Of a DNA stretch of 33,136 nucleotides, positions 24,271 through 32,578 are shown in pieces. The notes under the pieces were generated by a model. That model saw only the letters and a program-made list of their open reading frames with translations, searched no databases and had not been told where the DNA came from. Every line of letters starts with the position of its first letter. Position 1 is the first letter of the stretch. Source of the DNA: Castellaniella sp. (lineage in GTDB: Bacteria; Pseudomonadota; Gammaproteobacteria; Burkholderiales; Burkholderiaceae_B); contig NZ_SCQN01000012.1 in NCBI RefSeq assembly GCF_004321985.1, forward strand, positions 1 through 33,136, in the 5' to 3' direction. The position numbers were made by a program, and so were the translations under genes.

Positions 24271-24987
24271 ATGCATCCATCCCTGATTGACATCCTGAGC
24301 GCCGGCTGGGGCGGCATGTTGCTGCGCGGTGCCGGCATGACGGTGTTCATCAGCCTGTGCGGCATCAGTCTGGGCATCGTGATCGGAATCGTGGGGGCTA
24401 CCCTGAAAACCGGCGGCAACGGCCTGGTTCGCGGGGCAGTTGCAACCTACACCCTGATCGTCCGCAGTGTCCCCGAACTGCTCATCATTTACCTGCTGTT
24501 CTTCGGTACCGTGGGCGCGGCTTCGGATGTGTCCGATTGGCTGGACTGGGACGATCTGATGAGCGCGGTGTTTCCGGTATTGGTCGGCATCATTGCGATT
24601 GGCCTGATCTCCGGCTCGTACAGCGTAGAGGTCTTTCGGGGTGCCTTCAAGGCGATCGATCCGGGCCAGCTCGAGGCGGCCCGCGCGATCGGCATGAACC
24701 GCAATCAATGCCTGCGGCGCATTACCCTGCCCCAATTATTCTGGTACGCACTGCCGGGCGCGAACAATGTCTGGCAGGCCGCGCTGAAGGACACGGCGCT
24801 GGTCTCGCTGGTCGGGCTGGTGGAACTCATGCGCGCAGCCGTCCTGGGTGCGGCGGCAACCCGCGCGCCCCTGGCCCTGTGTGCCATGGCGGGAATCCTG
24901 TATTTCCTGATTGGTGCCTGCAGTCAGGCCCTTTTTATACTGGCCGAGCACCACTTCGGGCGAGGCATGCGGGGGGCGCAGCGATGA
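24271..24987 (+). CDS. Polar amino acid ABC transporter permease (HisQ/OccQ type)
   Basis: A 238-residue inner-membrane permease of the HisMQ family with about five hydrophobic segments. The cytoplasmic EAA-type loop is GQLEAARAIGMNRNQCLRRI near residue 132, and LIVRSVPELLIIYLLFFG and DTALVSLVGLVELMRAA are family hallmarks. It should pair with the next gene as a heterodimeric channel. There is no recognisable ribosome site directly before the ATG; the upstream hairpin ends nine bases away, which may restrain translation. Its stop overlaps the next start (ATGA at 24984-24987). Confidence 0.9.
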   Translation: MHPSLIDILSAGWGGMLLRGAGMTVFISLCGISLGIVIGIVGATLKTGGNGLVRGAVATYTLIVRSVPELLIIYLLFFGTVGAASDVSDWLDWDDLMSAVFPVLVGIIAIGLISGSYSVEVFRGAFKAIDPGQLEAARAIGMNRNQCLRRITLPQLFWYALPGANNVWQAALKDTALVSLVGLVELMRAAVLGAAATRAPLALCAMAGILYFLIGACSQALFILAEHHFGRGMRGAQR

Positions 24988-25694
24988 TGCAGCTTGTCGA
25001 GCAGGCCCTTCCCGTGCTGACCCAGGGCTTCTGGGTCACCTTGCGCATCGGCCTGCTGTCCATTTTGTTTGCGTCGCTGATCGGGCTCAGTGCTGCGCTC
25101 ATGCGCATGTCCTCCCACCGCAGCGTGGCGGGGCTGGCTTTTGCCTACAGTACGGTGTTTCGTGGGACGCCGCTGCTGATCCAGTTGTTTCTCCTCTACT
25201 ACGGGGTCGGGACGCTGGATGCCGTGCGCCACCAGCCAGTGCTCTGGTGGCTGTTCAGCGACGGGGCGCGCTGTGCAGTCCTTGCGATTGCCTTGAATAG
25301 TGGCGCCTACATGAGCGAGGCCATCCGGGGCGGCCTGCAGTCGGTCCCGGACGGTCAACTCGACGCGGCCCGTGCCTTCGGCATGAGCCGGCTGCAGGTC
25401 TTCCGACGCGTGCATTTCCCGCTTGCCATCCGCCAGGCATTCCCGGCGTACAGCAACGAGCTGGTCCTCGCCATCAAGGGAACCAGCCTGGCGTCCACGA
25501 TCGCCGTCATGGAGCTCACAGGCTACGCACGGCGGCTCATGAGCCAGAGCTTCCTGATCGTGGAAACCTTCGTCATCGCAGGACTGCTGTATCTGGCGAT
25601 CAACATCACATTGCTGGGCTGTGCGTGGCTGGTCGAACACGCCATGCTGCGCGCGCACGAAGGGCGCGGGCGTGGAGTGAAAGAGGCATTCTGA
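24984..25694 (+). CDS. Polar amino acid ABC transporter permease (HisM/OccM type)
   Basis: A 236-residue permease with about five hydrophobic segments. STVFRGTPLLIQLFLLYYGVG is the family signature. The EAA-type loop is DGQLDAARAFGMSRLQVF, and the end has AIKGTSLASTIAVMELTGYA. Start is ATGATG at 24984/24987, overlapping the previous gene. It would complete the channel with the HisQ-type partner. No ATP-binding protein gene follows: after 142 AT-rich bases a different transporter begins. The system must borrow an ATPase encoded elsewhere. Confidence 0.9.
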   Translation: MMQLVEQALPVLTQGFWVTLRIGLLSILFASLIGLSAALMRMSSHRSVAGLAFAYSTVFRGTPLLIQLFLLYYGVGTLDAVRHQPVLWWLFSDGARCAVLAIALNSGAYMSEAIRGGLQSVPDGQLDAARAFGMSRLQVFRRVHFPLAIRQAFPAYSNELVLAIKGTSLASTIAVMELTGYARRLMSQSFLIVETFVIAGLLYLAINITLLGCAWLVEHAMLRAHEGRGRGVKEAF

Positions 25695-25836
25695 AGGCGA
25701 CCGAACTCACCCGAATTGCCAGCCATTGAGCTGCCTGGCAACCATATTCATATGACTTCAAAATATATAGAAAGGAAAAACCTGGCGATTATGATTATGT
25801 AGAGCACAAACCGTGCTGCTTTTATGACTTTCGCTC

Positions 25837-26838
25837 ATGCCCTTCACTACCAAGCTGTTGTTCTTGACCATGCTGCTGGCCTCCAGCATGGCTGGCGCGC
25901 AGGCGACCACGACCACCGAAGTTGGCTATATGCCCATCATTCCGGATTCCCAGACCTTCGTAGTGCTGGACCATCAGACCCGGGACAATCCGCTGGCAAA
26001 TACCAAGCTCATCGAGTTCCAGGACGGTCCCGAGATCGTCCAGGCATTGCTCGCCGGGCAGCTCGATGTGGCTTATGTCGGCATCGGACCCGTGATGGTG
26101 GCCCGGTCCAAGGGGGCCGACCTGAAGGTCGTGGCGACCAACATCGTCAGCCAGATCAGCTTCCTGGCGCTGGGCGATCTGGCACCGTACTTCAGCAACG
26201 GGGCCGCACAAACCGCCTTCGAACGGTTTGCCAAGGACAAAGGACGCAAGCCGGTCATCACGACCTTCCCGCGGGGGTCGGTGCCGGACATCGTGCTGCA
26301 GTACTGGCTGCAGAATGTGCTGAAGGTCAGTCCCGACAGCGTGCGCGTCATCTATCAGGGCGCTGCCCAGGCACAGCAAGCGCTGCTGACCGGGGCCGTG
26401 GACGGTGCCGCCATTCTGGAGCCCATCATCAGCACGGTGCTTGCGCGCCAGCCTGATGCCAAGGTCGTCGCTGACGGTTCCGTGATGTTCCCTGATCAGC
26501 CGGGCGCCGTGCTGGCTGTCCGGGAGAAACTCATTCAGCAAAATCCCGCATTCGTGCAAAAGCTTGTGGCGGCTCATGTACAGGCGACCGGACTGCTACG
26601 CGACGATCCTGAAAAAGTTGCGCCGGCCGTGCAAAAGTATGTGGGTGGCGGGCGCCTGCCAGCGCCCATCGTGTTGGCCGCGCTCAAACGCTCGCATGAT
26701 CAGTTTTCGGCTGACCCTCACCGAATTCTGAAGGCCACCCAGGACATGTATGATTATCAGAAGAAGCTGGGGACGCTGCAGGGGAAACTGGACGTTCAAG
26801 GGTTGTTTGACACCCAGTTTTATGATCGTCTGAAGTAG
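25837..26838 (+). CDS. NitT/TauT family ABC transporter substrate-binding protein
   Basis: A 333-residue exported protein. The signal peptide is MPFTTKLLFLTMLLASSMAG with cleavage near GAQA. The mature part begins EVGYMPIIPDSQTFVVLD, and LAGQLDVAYVGIGPVMVARSKG is typical of NMT1/TauA/SsuA-like binding proteins, followed by KVVATNI and GAAILEPI. Such proteins bind taurine, sulfonates, nitrate, thiamin precursors or aromatic acids; the sequence does not say which. ATG 25837 is the first start after an in-frame stop at 25825. The ribosome site is poor. It starts a three-gene operon with permease and ATPase, preceded by an AT-rich stretch (25740-25800) likely to hold the promoter. Confidence 0.85.
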   Translation: MPFTTKLLFLTMLLASSMAGAQATTTTEVGYMPIIPDSQTFVVLDHQTRDNPLANTKLIEFQDGPEIVQALLAGQLDVAYVGIGPVMVARSKGADLKVVATNIVSQISFLALGDLAPYFSNGAAQTAFERFAKDKGRKPVITTFPRGSVPDIVLQYWLQNVLKVSPDSVRVIYQGAAQAQQALLTGAVDGAAILEPIISTVLARQPDAKVVADGSVMFPDQPGAVLAVREKLIQQNPAFVQKLVAAHVQATGLLRDDPEKVAPAVQKYVGGGRLPAPIVLAALKRSHDQFSADPHRILKATQDMYDYQKKLGTLQGKLDVQGLFDTQFYDRLK

Positions 26839-26840
26839 CC

Positions 26841-27626
26841 ATGCTGCACAGGACGTCGGTTTTTCTGACGGTTCACCCGGCGGGTCGCGTGCTATCCGGA
26901 CTCATTGGCCTGGTGATCTTTGTGGCGATCTGGAAGTTCGCCCAGGCCTCCGGTTGGGCCCGTCGGGGCACGATTCCGGACCCTTTCAACATCCCGGCCG
27001 CTTTTCTGGCCGAATGGCGCTCCGGCCGGCTGGTACCATCCATACAGTCCAGCCTGATTCACTATGTCTGGGGCCTGTTGCTGGGCACGGCATCCGGTCT
27101 GGCGGTGGCTGCCATCGCAGCCCTTTCCCGTCGAGTGGATGCGTTGCTGGGATGGCTGGTGCGCATCCTGCGACCCATTCCGCCGCTCGCCTGGGTGGTG
27201 TTCGCCATCGCTTGGTTCAAGGTCAGCCACGCGGGCGCGGCATTCGTGATCGCCATCGGAGTGTTCTGGGTCAACTACTTCGCCACCTACGCCGCCGTGC
27301 GCGGGGTGGACCCCAGATACTACGAGCTGGCACGCGCCTTTCGTCAGGATGGCCACCTCCCTCGCTTCCTGAGCGTCACATTGCCGGCAGCCATGCCCGG
27401 CATCTTTGCCGGCATGCGCACGGGAGTCGGACAGGCCTGGATGACACTGATCGCGGCCGAACTGCTGGGGGTTCAGGGCATGGGCCAGGAGATGAACGCG
27501 GCAGCCGGGATCGGAGCCTACGACGCGGTGGTGGTATACATGCTGGTGATCTCCGCCATCTATACACTGTGCGACACAGTCTTCGTGCTGATTGAAAAGA
27601 AGGTATTGCAATGGCGCCCCTCCTGA
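26841..27626 (+). CDS. NitT/TauT family ABC transporter permease
   Basis: A 261-residue inner-membrane permease of the SsuC/TauC type with about six hydrophobic segments. The EAA-type loop is YYELARAFRQDGHLPRFLSV (about residues 155-175), and GMRTGVGQAWMTLIAAELLG with GMGQEMNAAAGIGAYDAVV is a strong family signature. It begins two bases after the binding-protein stop. Its 3' end overlaps the ATPase start by 16 bases. A homodimer should form the channel, energised by the next gene product. Confidence 0.9.
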   Translation: MLHRTSVFLTVHPAGRVLSGLIGLVIFVAIWKFAQASGWARRGTIPDPFNIPAAFLAEWRSGRLVPSIQSSLIHYVWGLLLGTASGLAVAAIAALSRRVDALLGWLVRILRPIPPLAWVVFAIAWFKVSHAGAAFVIAIGVFWVNYFATYAAVRGVDPRYYELARAFRQDGHLPRFLSVTLPAAMPGIFAGMRTGVGQAWMTLIAAELLGVQGMGQEMNAAAGIGAYDAVVVYMLVISAIYTLCDTVFVLIEKKVLQWRPS

Positions 27627-28342
27627 ATATCGAGCACCTGAGCTATGCCTATTCCGACGCCAGGCAGCCGGTCTTCCAGGATCTGAGCCTGACGGTGGAG
27701 CCTGGGGAATTCATTGCGCTGGTCGGTGAATCAGGAGTGGGAAAATCCACGCTGCTGCGATGCGTGGCGGGACTGGTACCAGCTACCAGCGGCAAGATCC
27801 GCGTCAACATCGACCACAGCGCGCATGAACGGCGGACGGCATTCGTGTTCCAGGATGCCCGCCTGCTGCCATGGCGTCGCTTGTGCCACAACGTGGCTTA
27901 CGGGCTGAAGGGGCTGCAGTTGTCGCCCAGTGAACGCGAAGCCCGGATCCAGGAGGTGCTGTCGTTGACGCTTATCAGCGATCTGGCGCAGCGCTGGCCC
28001 TACCAGCTGTCCGGCGGTCAAACACAGCGGGCCGGCATAGCCCGGGCACTGGCCGTGCACCCCAAACTGCTGCTGATGGATGAGCCATTCAGTGCGGTGG
28101 ATGCGATGACGCGCCGGAAGCTGCAGGACGAACTGCTGGCGATCTGGCAGCGTACGCACAAGGCCGTCCTGTTCGTGACACACGATATCGAGGAGGCCAT
28201 TTATCTTGCCGATCGTGTCATCGTCCTGGCGGACCGACCAGCCCGGATCAGATTGGATCAGCAGATCACCCTACCGCGGCCACGTGAGCGCAATGCCGAT
28301 GATCTGCAACACATGGCACGTCACATCGCCATGGCACTGTAA
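27611..28342 (+). CDS. NitT/TauT family ABC transporter ATP-binding protein
   Basis: A 243-residue ATPase. Walker A GESGVGKST is at 39-47, the Q-loop at AFVFQDARLLPWR, signature LSGGQ at 133-137, Walker B LLLMDEP at 153-159 with D-loop SAVD, and the switch histidine in FVTHDIEEA. The Q-loop end LLPW is typical of SsuB/TauB-like proteins. AAGAAGG lies just upstream of the ATG at 27611, inside the permease gene, so the two are translationally linked. The gene is followed by a strong hairpin facing the convergent ligase gene. Confidence 0.92.
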   Translation: MAPLLNIEHLSYAYSDARQPVFQDLSLTVEPGEFIALVGESGVGKSTLLRCVAGLVPATSGKIRVNIDHSAHERRTAFVFQDARLLPWRRLCHNVAYGLKGLQLSPSEREARIQEVLSLTLISDLAQRWPYQLSGGQTQRAGIARALAVHPKLLLMDEPFSAVDAMTRRKLQDELLAIWQRTHKAVLFVTHDIEEAIYLADRVIVLADRPARIRLDQQITLPRPRERNADDLQHMARHIAMAL

Positions 28343-28349
28343 CGGGCGC

Positions 28350-28375
28350 CCATCCGCGCCGCGTGGCGCGGATGG
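28350..28375. terminator. Bidirectional terminator hairpin between convergent genes
   Basis: CCATCCGCGCC (28350-28360) pairs perfectly with GGCGCGGATGG (28365-28375) around GCGT. The stem is very G+C-rich and is followed by TGTTC on the plus side. It lies between the ATPase stop (28342) and the ligase stop (28379) and can serve both transcripts. Confidence 0.75.
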
Positions 28376-28378
28376 TGT

Positions 28379-30019
28379 TCAAGCTTTCTGGCGCCAACGG
28401 GACACCAAGGCCCGCAGTTCCTTGCGAATCACCTTGCCGGTGGTGGTCATGGGAAGCTCGTCAACGAAGTAGACCTCGCGGGGATATTCGTGGGCTGCGA
28501 GCCGCGTCCTGACATGGTCCTGGATGGCTTGGCGCAAGGCATCGTCCCCGTGCAGGCCATCCTTCAACACCACCACAGACACCACGATTTCGGTGCGCTG
28601 CGCATCCGGTGCACCGACTACGGCCACCATCTTCACTGCAGGATGCTGCAGAATGCAGTCCTCGATTTCACCCGGGCCAATTCGATAGCCCGCCGACGTG
28701 ATCACGTCATCGCTGCGCCCCACGAAATGCACGTAACCGTCGGCGTCCATCAAGCCGGTATCGCCCGTGATCAGCCAGTCGCCGATGAATTTGTGCTGTG
28801 TGGCGGCTTCGTTGTTCCAATAGCGCAGGAACTGGACCGGGTCGGGGCTGTGGACCGCGATGTGCCCATGCTCGTTTTGAGCCACCTGCCTCCCCTGTTC
28901 GTCCACAATGGCAACCTGGTGGCCGGGGACCGGTTTGCCGATCGCCCCCGGGCAGATGGGCATGAGATCCGCGCAGGACGAGACCGTCATGTTGCATTCG
29001 GTCTGACCGTAGAACTCGTTGATCGTCAGACCGAAAGTGCGCTGCCCCCAGTCCAGCAACTCGTGGCCCAGCGACTCGCCGCCGCTGGCGACCGACCGAA
29101 GCCGATAATTCCAGCGCTTCTCCGGACTGCCGACGGTGCGCATCATTTTTAGCGCGGTCGGGGGCAAAAAGGTATTGCGGACCTCGTAGTCCTGAAGCAG
29201 CTGGAATGCGGCTTCAGGCGTGAATTTCTTGAAGCGGTGCGCCACGACGGAAATCCCGTGGTGCCAAGCCGGCATCAGCACATCGAATAGCCCGCCGATC
29301 CAGGCCCAGTCGGCGGGCGTCCACAGTCGGTCGCCTTCCTGGGGCAGCAGATTATGCGAAATCTCTACCCCCGGGAGGTGGCCAAGCAGCACTCGATGCG
29401 CGTGCAGCGCGCCTTTGGGCTGCCCCGTCGTCCCAGACGTGTAGATGATGACCGCGGGATCATCGGCATGCGTGTCCACCGTCCGCAGGTCCGAGTTGTA
29501 GCGGTCCATCTCACGGTAGAGATCCAGAGTGCCAGTCTGAGCACCGTCGATTGTGAACACAACTTGCAGCTGAGGCAATGCTTCGCGGATGCCGGCGATC
29601 TTGGCGGCGCCTTCGGCATTGGTCACCACCACCCGCGTGCCACTGTCCGACAGGCGGAACTTCAGGGCCTCCGCACCAAACAACGTGAACAATGGCAGCG
29701 CAATGCAGCCGGTGCGATATGCGCCCACATGGGCGAAGGCGGTCTCGGGCGCCTGTGGCAGCAGGATGCCTACCCGATCTCCGGGCTGGACGCCGTGAGC
29801 CTGCAGCAAGCGGCCGAATTGCCCGGAACGCTCGTAGATCTGGCCAAATGTGAAATGCCGCGCCTTGCCGTCATCGTCGACGAAGACGAGCGCGAGGCGA
29901 TCGGGTTCGGTTTCAGCCCACTTGCCGCACACGTCATGACCGATGTTGTAGTGTTCCGGAATCTGCCACTGAAACCGCTTGCAGGCGTCGGCATAGCTGC
30001 GCGGAGATGACGGCAACAT
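28379..30019 (-). CDS. AMP-forming acyl-CoA synthetase/ligase (medium-chain or aromatic acid type)
   Basis: A 546-residue ANL-superfamily enzyme that would activate a carboxylic acid with ATP and CoA. P-loop YTSGTTGQPKG is at 193-203, then LWTPADWAWIGG, SGGESLG, INEFYGQTECN, and the hinge/adenylate motif LITGDTGLMDADGYVHFVGR. GYRIGPGEIED follows, and the C-terminal catalytic lysine is in MTTTGKVIRKEL (about Lys529). The pattern is nearest the medium-chain acyl-CoA and 2-aminobenzoate-type ligases; the substrate is not fixed. AGGAG sits nine bases before ATG 30019 (MLPSSPRSYADA); the frame to 30112 is an unlikely extension. It converges on one NitT/TauT operon and is near another. Confidence 0.88.
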   Translation of the reverse strand: MLPSSPRSYADACKRFQWQIPEHYNIGHDVCGKWAETEPDRLALVFVDDDGKARHFTFGQIYERSGQFGRLLQAHGVQPGDRVGILLPQAPETAFAHVGAYRTGCIALPLFTLFGAEALKFRLSDSGTRVVVTNAEGAAKIAGIREALPQLQVVFTIDGAQTGTLDLYREMDRYNSDLRTVDTHADDPAVIIYTSGTTGQPKGALHAHRVLLGHLPGVEISHNLLPQEGDRLWTPADWAWIGGLFDVLMPAWHHGISVVAHRFKKFTPEAAFQLLQDYEVRNTFLPPTALKMMRTVGSPEKRWNYRLRSVASGGESLGHELLDWGQRTFGLTINEFYGQTECNMTVSSCADLMPICPGAIGKPVPGHQVAIVDEQGRQVAQNEHGHIAVHSPDPVQFLRYWNNEAATQHKFIGDWLITGDTGLMDADGYVHFVGRSDDVITSAGYRIGPGEIEDCILQHPAVKMVAVVGAPDAQRTEIVVSVVVLKDGLHGDDALRQAIQDHVRTRLAAHEYPREVYFVDELPMTTTGKVIRKELRALVSRWRQKA

Positions 30020-30136
30020 GGATAGTGCTCCTCTGGGGTGCTCGGTCTGCCCGATACTGGCAGCCAGGATGGCCGGCAGGCGGGCGACGGACTCTTTTGT
30101 CGAAACGCCCATATTACTGCCGGCGCGTTCGTACGT

Positions 30137-30682
30137 TCACCGCACCCCGGCCACAGCGCGTGCTGCGATTTCCGCATTGCGCGCAGAACCCACACTGAAG
30201 GCGAGTTGCTGCTCGCGGATGGGCGCCGCATAGGCAGGGGCCGACAGCATCGTCTGGCCCACCACCAAGGCCAGCCGCAAACCGGGATTCGCAGCCGTCG
30301 CCTCGTGCACCTTCCGAAACCCCGAGTCACTCAGGATCAGCACCAGAATGCCACCCCCCGCGTGATCCGTGGCTGACTGGATGCCGATCAGATCCCGGCG
30401 ATCGATGACAGCATCCGTTCGCACATACAGGACTCCGGACGGTTTCATGTGAACCGGTGTCCAGCCCGCTCGCGGCCGAGTGTCCGCCAGAAACACGCGA
30501 ATGTTTTCGGCCGCCCGATTGGCATCGACTGCCCGGCGCGGCCCCGCGTGCGCCACGCGGCCGCCTGGAGCGGTGACCATTCCGGGCGAAGTACTCCCCA
30601 GGAATCCGCCCGATTGGCAGCCTGCCAGGGACACCAGGGCCAGGCCAATGCCCCAGAAGCGCAGTCGATTGACGATTTTCAT
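30137..30682 (-). CDS. Lipoprotein with a SecD P1-head-like domain
   Basis: A 181-residue predicted lipoprotein: signal peptide MKIVNRLRFWGIGLALVSL with lipobox LAGC, Cys22 being the lipidated residue. A low-complexity linker (about 25-50) precedes a domain (about 75-180) reading VHMKPSGVLYVRTDAVIDRR, GILVLILSDSGFRKVHEATA, RLALVVGQTMLSAPAYAAPI and SVGSARNAEIAARAVAG. This order resembles the periplasmic P1 head of SecD (AI-L-G-VISAP-I followed by F-EEA-LA-L-AG). SecD itself has six membrane segments; none are here. Start 30682 has GGAG eight bases upstream. Function is unknown; an envelope location is inferred. It lies 117 bases upstream of the ligase start, on the same strand. Confidence 0.7.
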   Translation of the reverse strand: MKIVNRLRFWGIGLALVSLAGCQSGGFLGSTSPGMVTAPGGRVAHAGPRRAVDANRAAENIRVFLADTRPRAGWTPVHMKPSGVLYVRTDAVIDRRDLIGIQSATDHAGGGILVLILSDSGFRKVHEATAANPGLRLALVVGQTMLSAPAYAAPIREQQLAFSVGSARNAEIAARAVAGVR

Positions 30683-30787
30683 CCCTGGATCTCCAAGAGT
30701 GCGATGCAAGAACCTTATCATGGGGGACCCGCCGCCACGTCCCTTATTTGAACGACAGTGCAAGCTCGTGCAACAGAGAACGTATGC

Positions 30788-30793
30788 GATAAT
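30788..30793 (+). promoter_or_regulatory. Candidate -10 box for the tRNA gene
   Basis: GATAAT lies 45 bases upstream of the tRNA 5' end. No good -35 box is seen 16-18 bases further up, so the prediction is weak; a G+C-rich stretch follows before the tRNA. Confidence 0.3.
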
Positions 30794-30837
30794 CCGAACT
30801 TTCCCGACGCAGGGCATGCTGGGCCCGCAGCGGGTAC

Positions 30838-30916
<79 letters not shown>

Positions 30917-30926
30917 GATTCCGCCG

Positions 30927-31814
30927 CTAGTCTCCCGAACCCAGCGGCTTCCAGCGATTGGCCCACCGGTCGAACACATTGACCAGCATGTTCAGCACGC
31001 CGGCAATCACGGCCAGCACGACCAGGGCTGCGAACACCCCGCTGGTATTGAACTGCGCCGACGCATCGTTGATCAGAAATCCCAGCCCGCGATTGGAGGC
31101 CACGAGTTCTCCAATCACGGCGCCGATCAGCGCATAGGGGATCGACATGCGCAGGCCCGTGAGCAGCCCGGCCATGGAAGCCGGGAGGGTGACCTTCAGT
31201 GCCACATCACGATGTGACCCGCCCATCATGCGCACGGCGTTCTTCAGCCCCTCGTCGACGTTTTGCACACCCGCCGCCGTGCTCAGGAACACCAGGAAAA
31301 ACACGGAGATTGCCGCCAGCAGCACCTTCATGCTCAGACCGATGCCGAACCAGATGATGAACAGCGGCGCGACGGCGACCTTGGGTACGGAATACAGCGC
31401 CAGCATGTACGGAATCAGCACGTCCCAAAGCGGCCTGATGGCGGCGATCAGATAAGCAAGGATGGCGCCCGAGGCGGCCCCTAGTGCAAAGCCCAGCACC
31501 ACCTCCTGGATCGTAATCCAGGAGTTGCGCCACAAGGTGCCGTCCAGCGACCAATCGATCAGGGATTTCGCGACACCCTCAGGTGAGCCGAAAAATTGCG
31601 GATCCAGCACCGTCCCCGACAGTGCTGCCCAGATCCCGACCAGCACGACCAGCACCGCAAGTCTGGCCCCGTGAATCCATGCCGTGTGCCGATGGCGTTG
31701 CCACCAGGTCCGCTCGAGCGGAATCAGCAGCGGCCCGTGCCCGACTGGTCCGGAATCCAGCTGTTTCTGGCCCGCGGCGGGAGACGTGGCCGTGGATATT
31801 TGGTTGGTGGTCAT
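30927..31814 (-). CDS. NitT/TauT family ABC transporter permease (second system)
   Basis: A 295-residue inner-membrane permease of the SsuC/TauC type. A polar N-terminal tail of about 45 residues precedes about six hydrophobic segments. The family loop GLKNAVRMMGGSHRDVALKVTLPA (in two pieces, GLKNAVRMMGG then SHRDVALKVTLPA) and LRMSIPYALIGAVIGELVASN with GLGFLINDASAQFNT are clear. Its ATG overlaps the stop of the ATPase gene by ATGA (31811-31814). It is the last gene of its operon and ends 10 bases from the opposite-strand tRNA, leaving no room for its own terminator. Confidence 0.9.
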   Translation of the reverse strand: MTTNQISTATSPAAGQKQLDSGPVGHGPLLIPLERTWWQRHRHTAWIHGARLAVLVVLVGIWAALSGTVLDPQFFGSPEGVAKSLIDWSLDGTLWRNSWITIQEVVLGFALGAASGAILAYLIAAIRPLWDVLIPYMLALYSVPKVAVAPLFIIWFGIGLSMKVLLAAISVFFLVFLSTAAGVQNVDEGLKNAVRMMGGSHRDVALKVTLPASMAGLLTGLRMSIPYALIGAVIGELVASNRGLGFLINDASAQFNTSGVFAALVVLAVIAGVLNMLVNVFDRWANRWKPLGSGD

Positions 31815-32578
31815 TTCGTGGCCTGCCGGATGGCATCAGTCAGTGCACGATAAAGGTGCAGATAGCCGGGCTGCATACGGATCTCGTCAGCATCACGCGG
31901 TCTGGGTAGGTCGACGGTGAGGTCCAGCATGATGGCGCCCAGTGGCCCCAGTACGACCACCCGGTCCGCCAGGATGAGCGCTTCTTCAATGTCATGCGTC
32001 ACGAAGACCACCGTGCGTCCGCTGCCAGCCCACAAGTCCAGAAGCTGGCGCTGCAGGTCGCCACGAAGCTGGGCGTCCAGTGCGCCGAAAGGCTCATCCA
32101 GCAGCAGGGTCTCCGGCCCGCTGCAGAGCATGCGGGCAATACTGACACGTCGCCTCATGCCCCCGGACAGCTCGCGCGGATAATGATGCTCGAACCCCGC
32201 GAGCCCGACCTGTCCGATCAGATGCATGGCCTGAGCCGTACGTGCGGCCTTGTCGGCGCCGCGAATTTCCTGGGGCATTTCCACGTTGTGCAGGACTGTA
32301 CGCCACGGCATCAGAGTATCCTGTTGCGTCAGGTAGCCGACACGCGTCTGCGGCCCCGCCACCAGGTCGCCTCGGTAGCGGATTTCGCCTGATGTCACCG
32401 TCGTCAGGCCGGCCAGCAGGTTGAGCAGCGTCGACTTGCCACAACCGCTGCGGCCCAGCAGCACCAGAAAGCTGCCCTCTTCGACAGACAGATTGGCGCC
32501 TCGCAAGGCAACCAGTTCCTGATCGTCCTTGCGAAAGTGCTTGTGGACGTCCCGCACGCGATAGACGGTGGCTGCCAT
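31811..32578 (-). CDS. NitT/TauT family ABC transporter ATP-binding protein (second system)
   Basis: A 255-residue ATPase. Walker A GRSGCGKST is at 42-50, the Q-loop at YLTQQDTLMPW, signature LSGGM at 137-141 (methionine replaces the usual Gln, common in this family), Walker B TLLLDEP at 157-163 with D-loop GALD, and switch histidine FVTHDIEEA. Start 32578 (MAATVYRVRD) overlaps the preceding stop by ATGA; a longer frame begins at 32608 within the binding-protein gene. Order binding protein, ATPase, permease differs from the first NitT/TauT system. Confidence 0.92.
   Translation of the reverse strand: MAATVYRVRDVHKHFRKDDQELVALRGANLSVEEGSFLVLLGRSGCGKSTLLNLLAGLTTVTSGEIRYRGDLVAGPQTRVGYLTQQDTLMPWRTVLHNVEMPQEIRGADKAARTAQAMHLIGQVGLAGFEHHYPRELSGGMRRRVSIARMLCSGPETLLLDEPFGALDAQLRGDLQRQLLDLWAGSGRTVVFVTHDIEEALILADRVVVLGPLGAIMLDLTVDLPRPRDADEIRMQPGYLHLYRALTDAIRQATK

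Noticed and set aside
25740-25836. AT-rich island as a sign of horizontal transfer
   Set aside because: It is confined to an intergenic region; flanking genes have the same G+C-rich codon use, so a promoter is the simpler reading.
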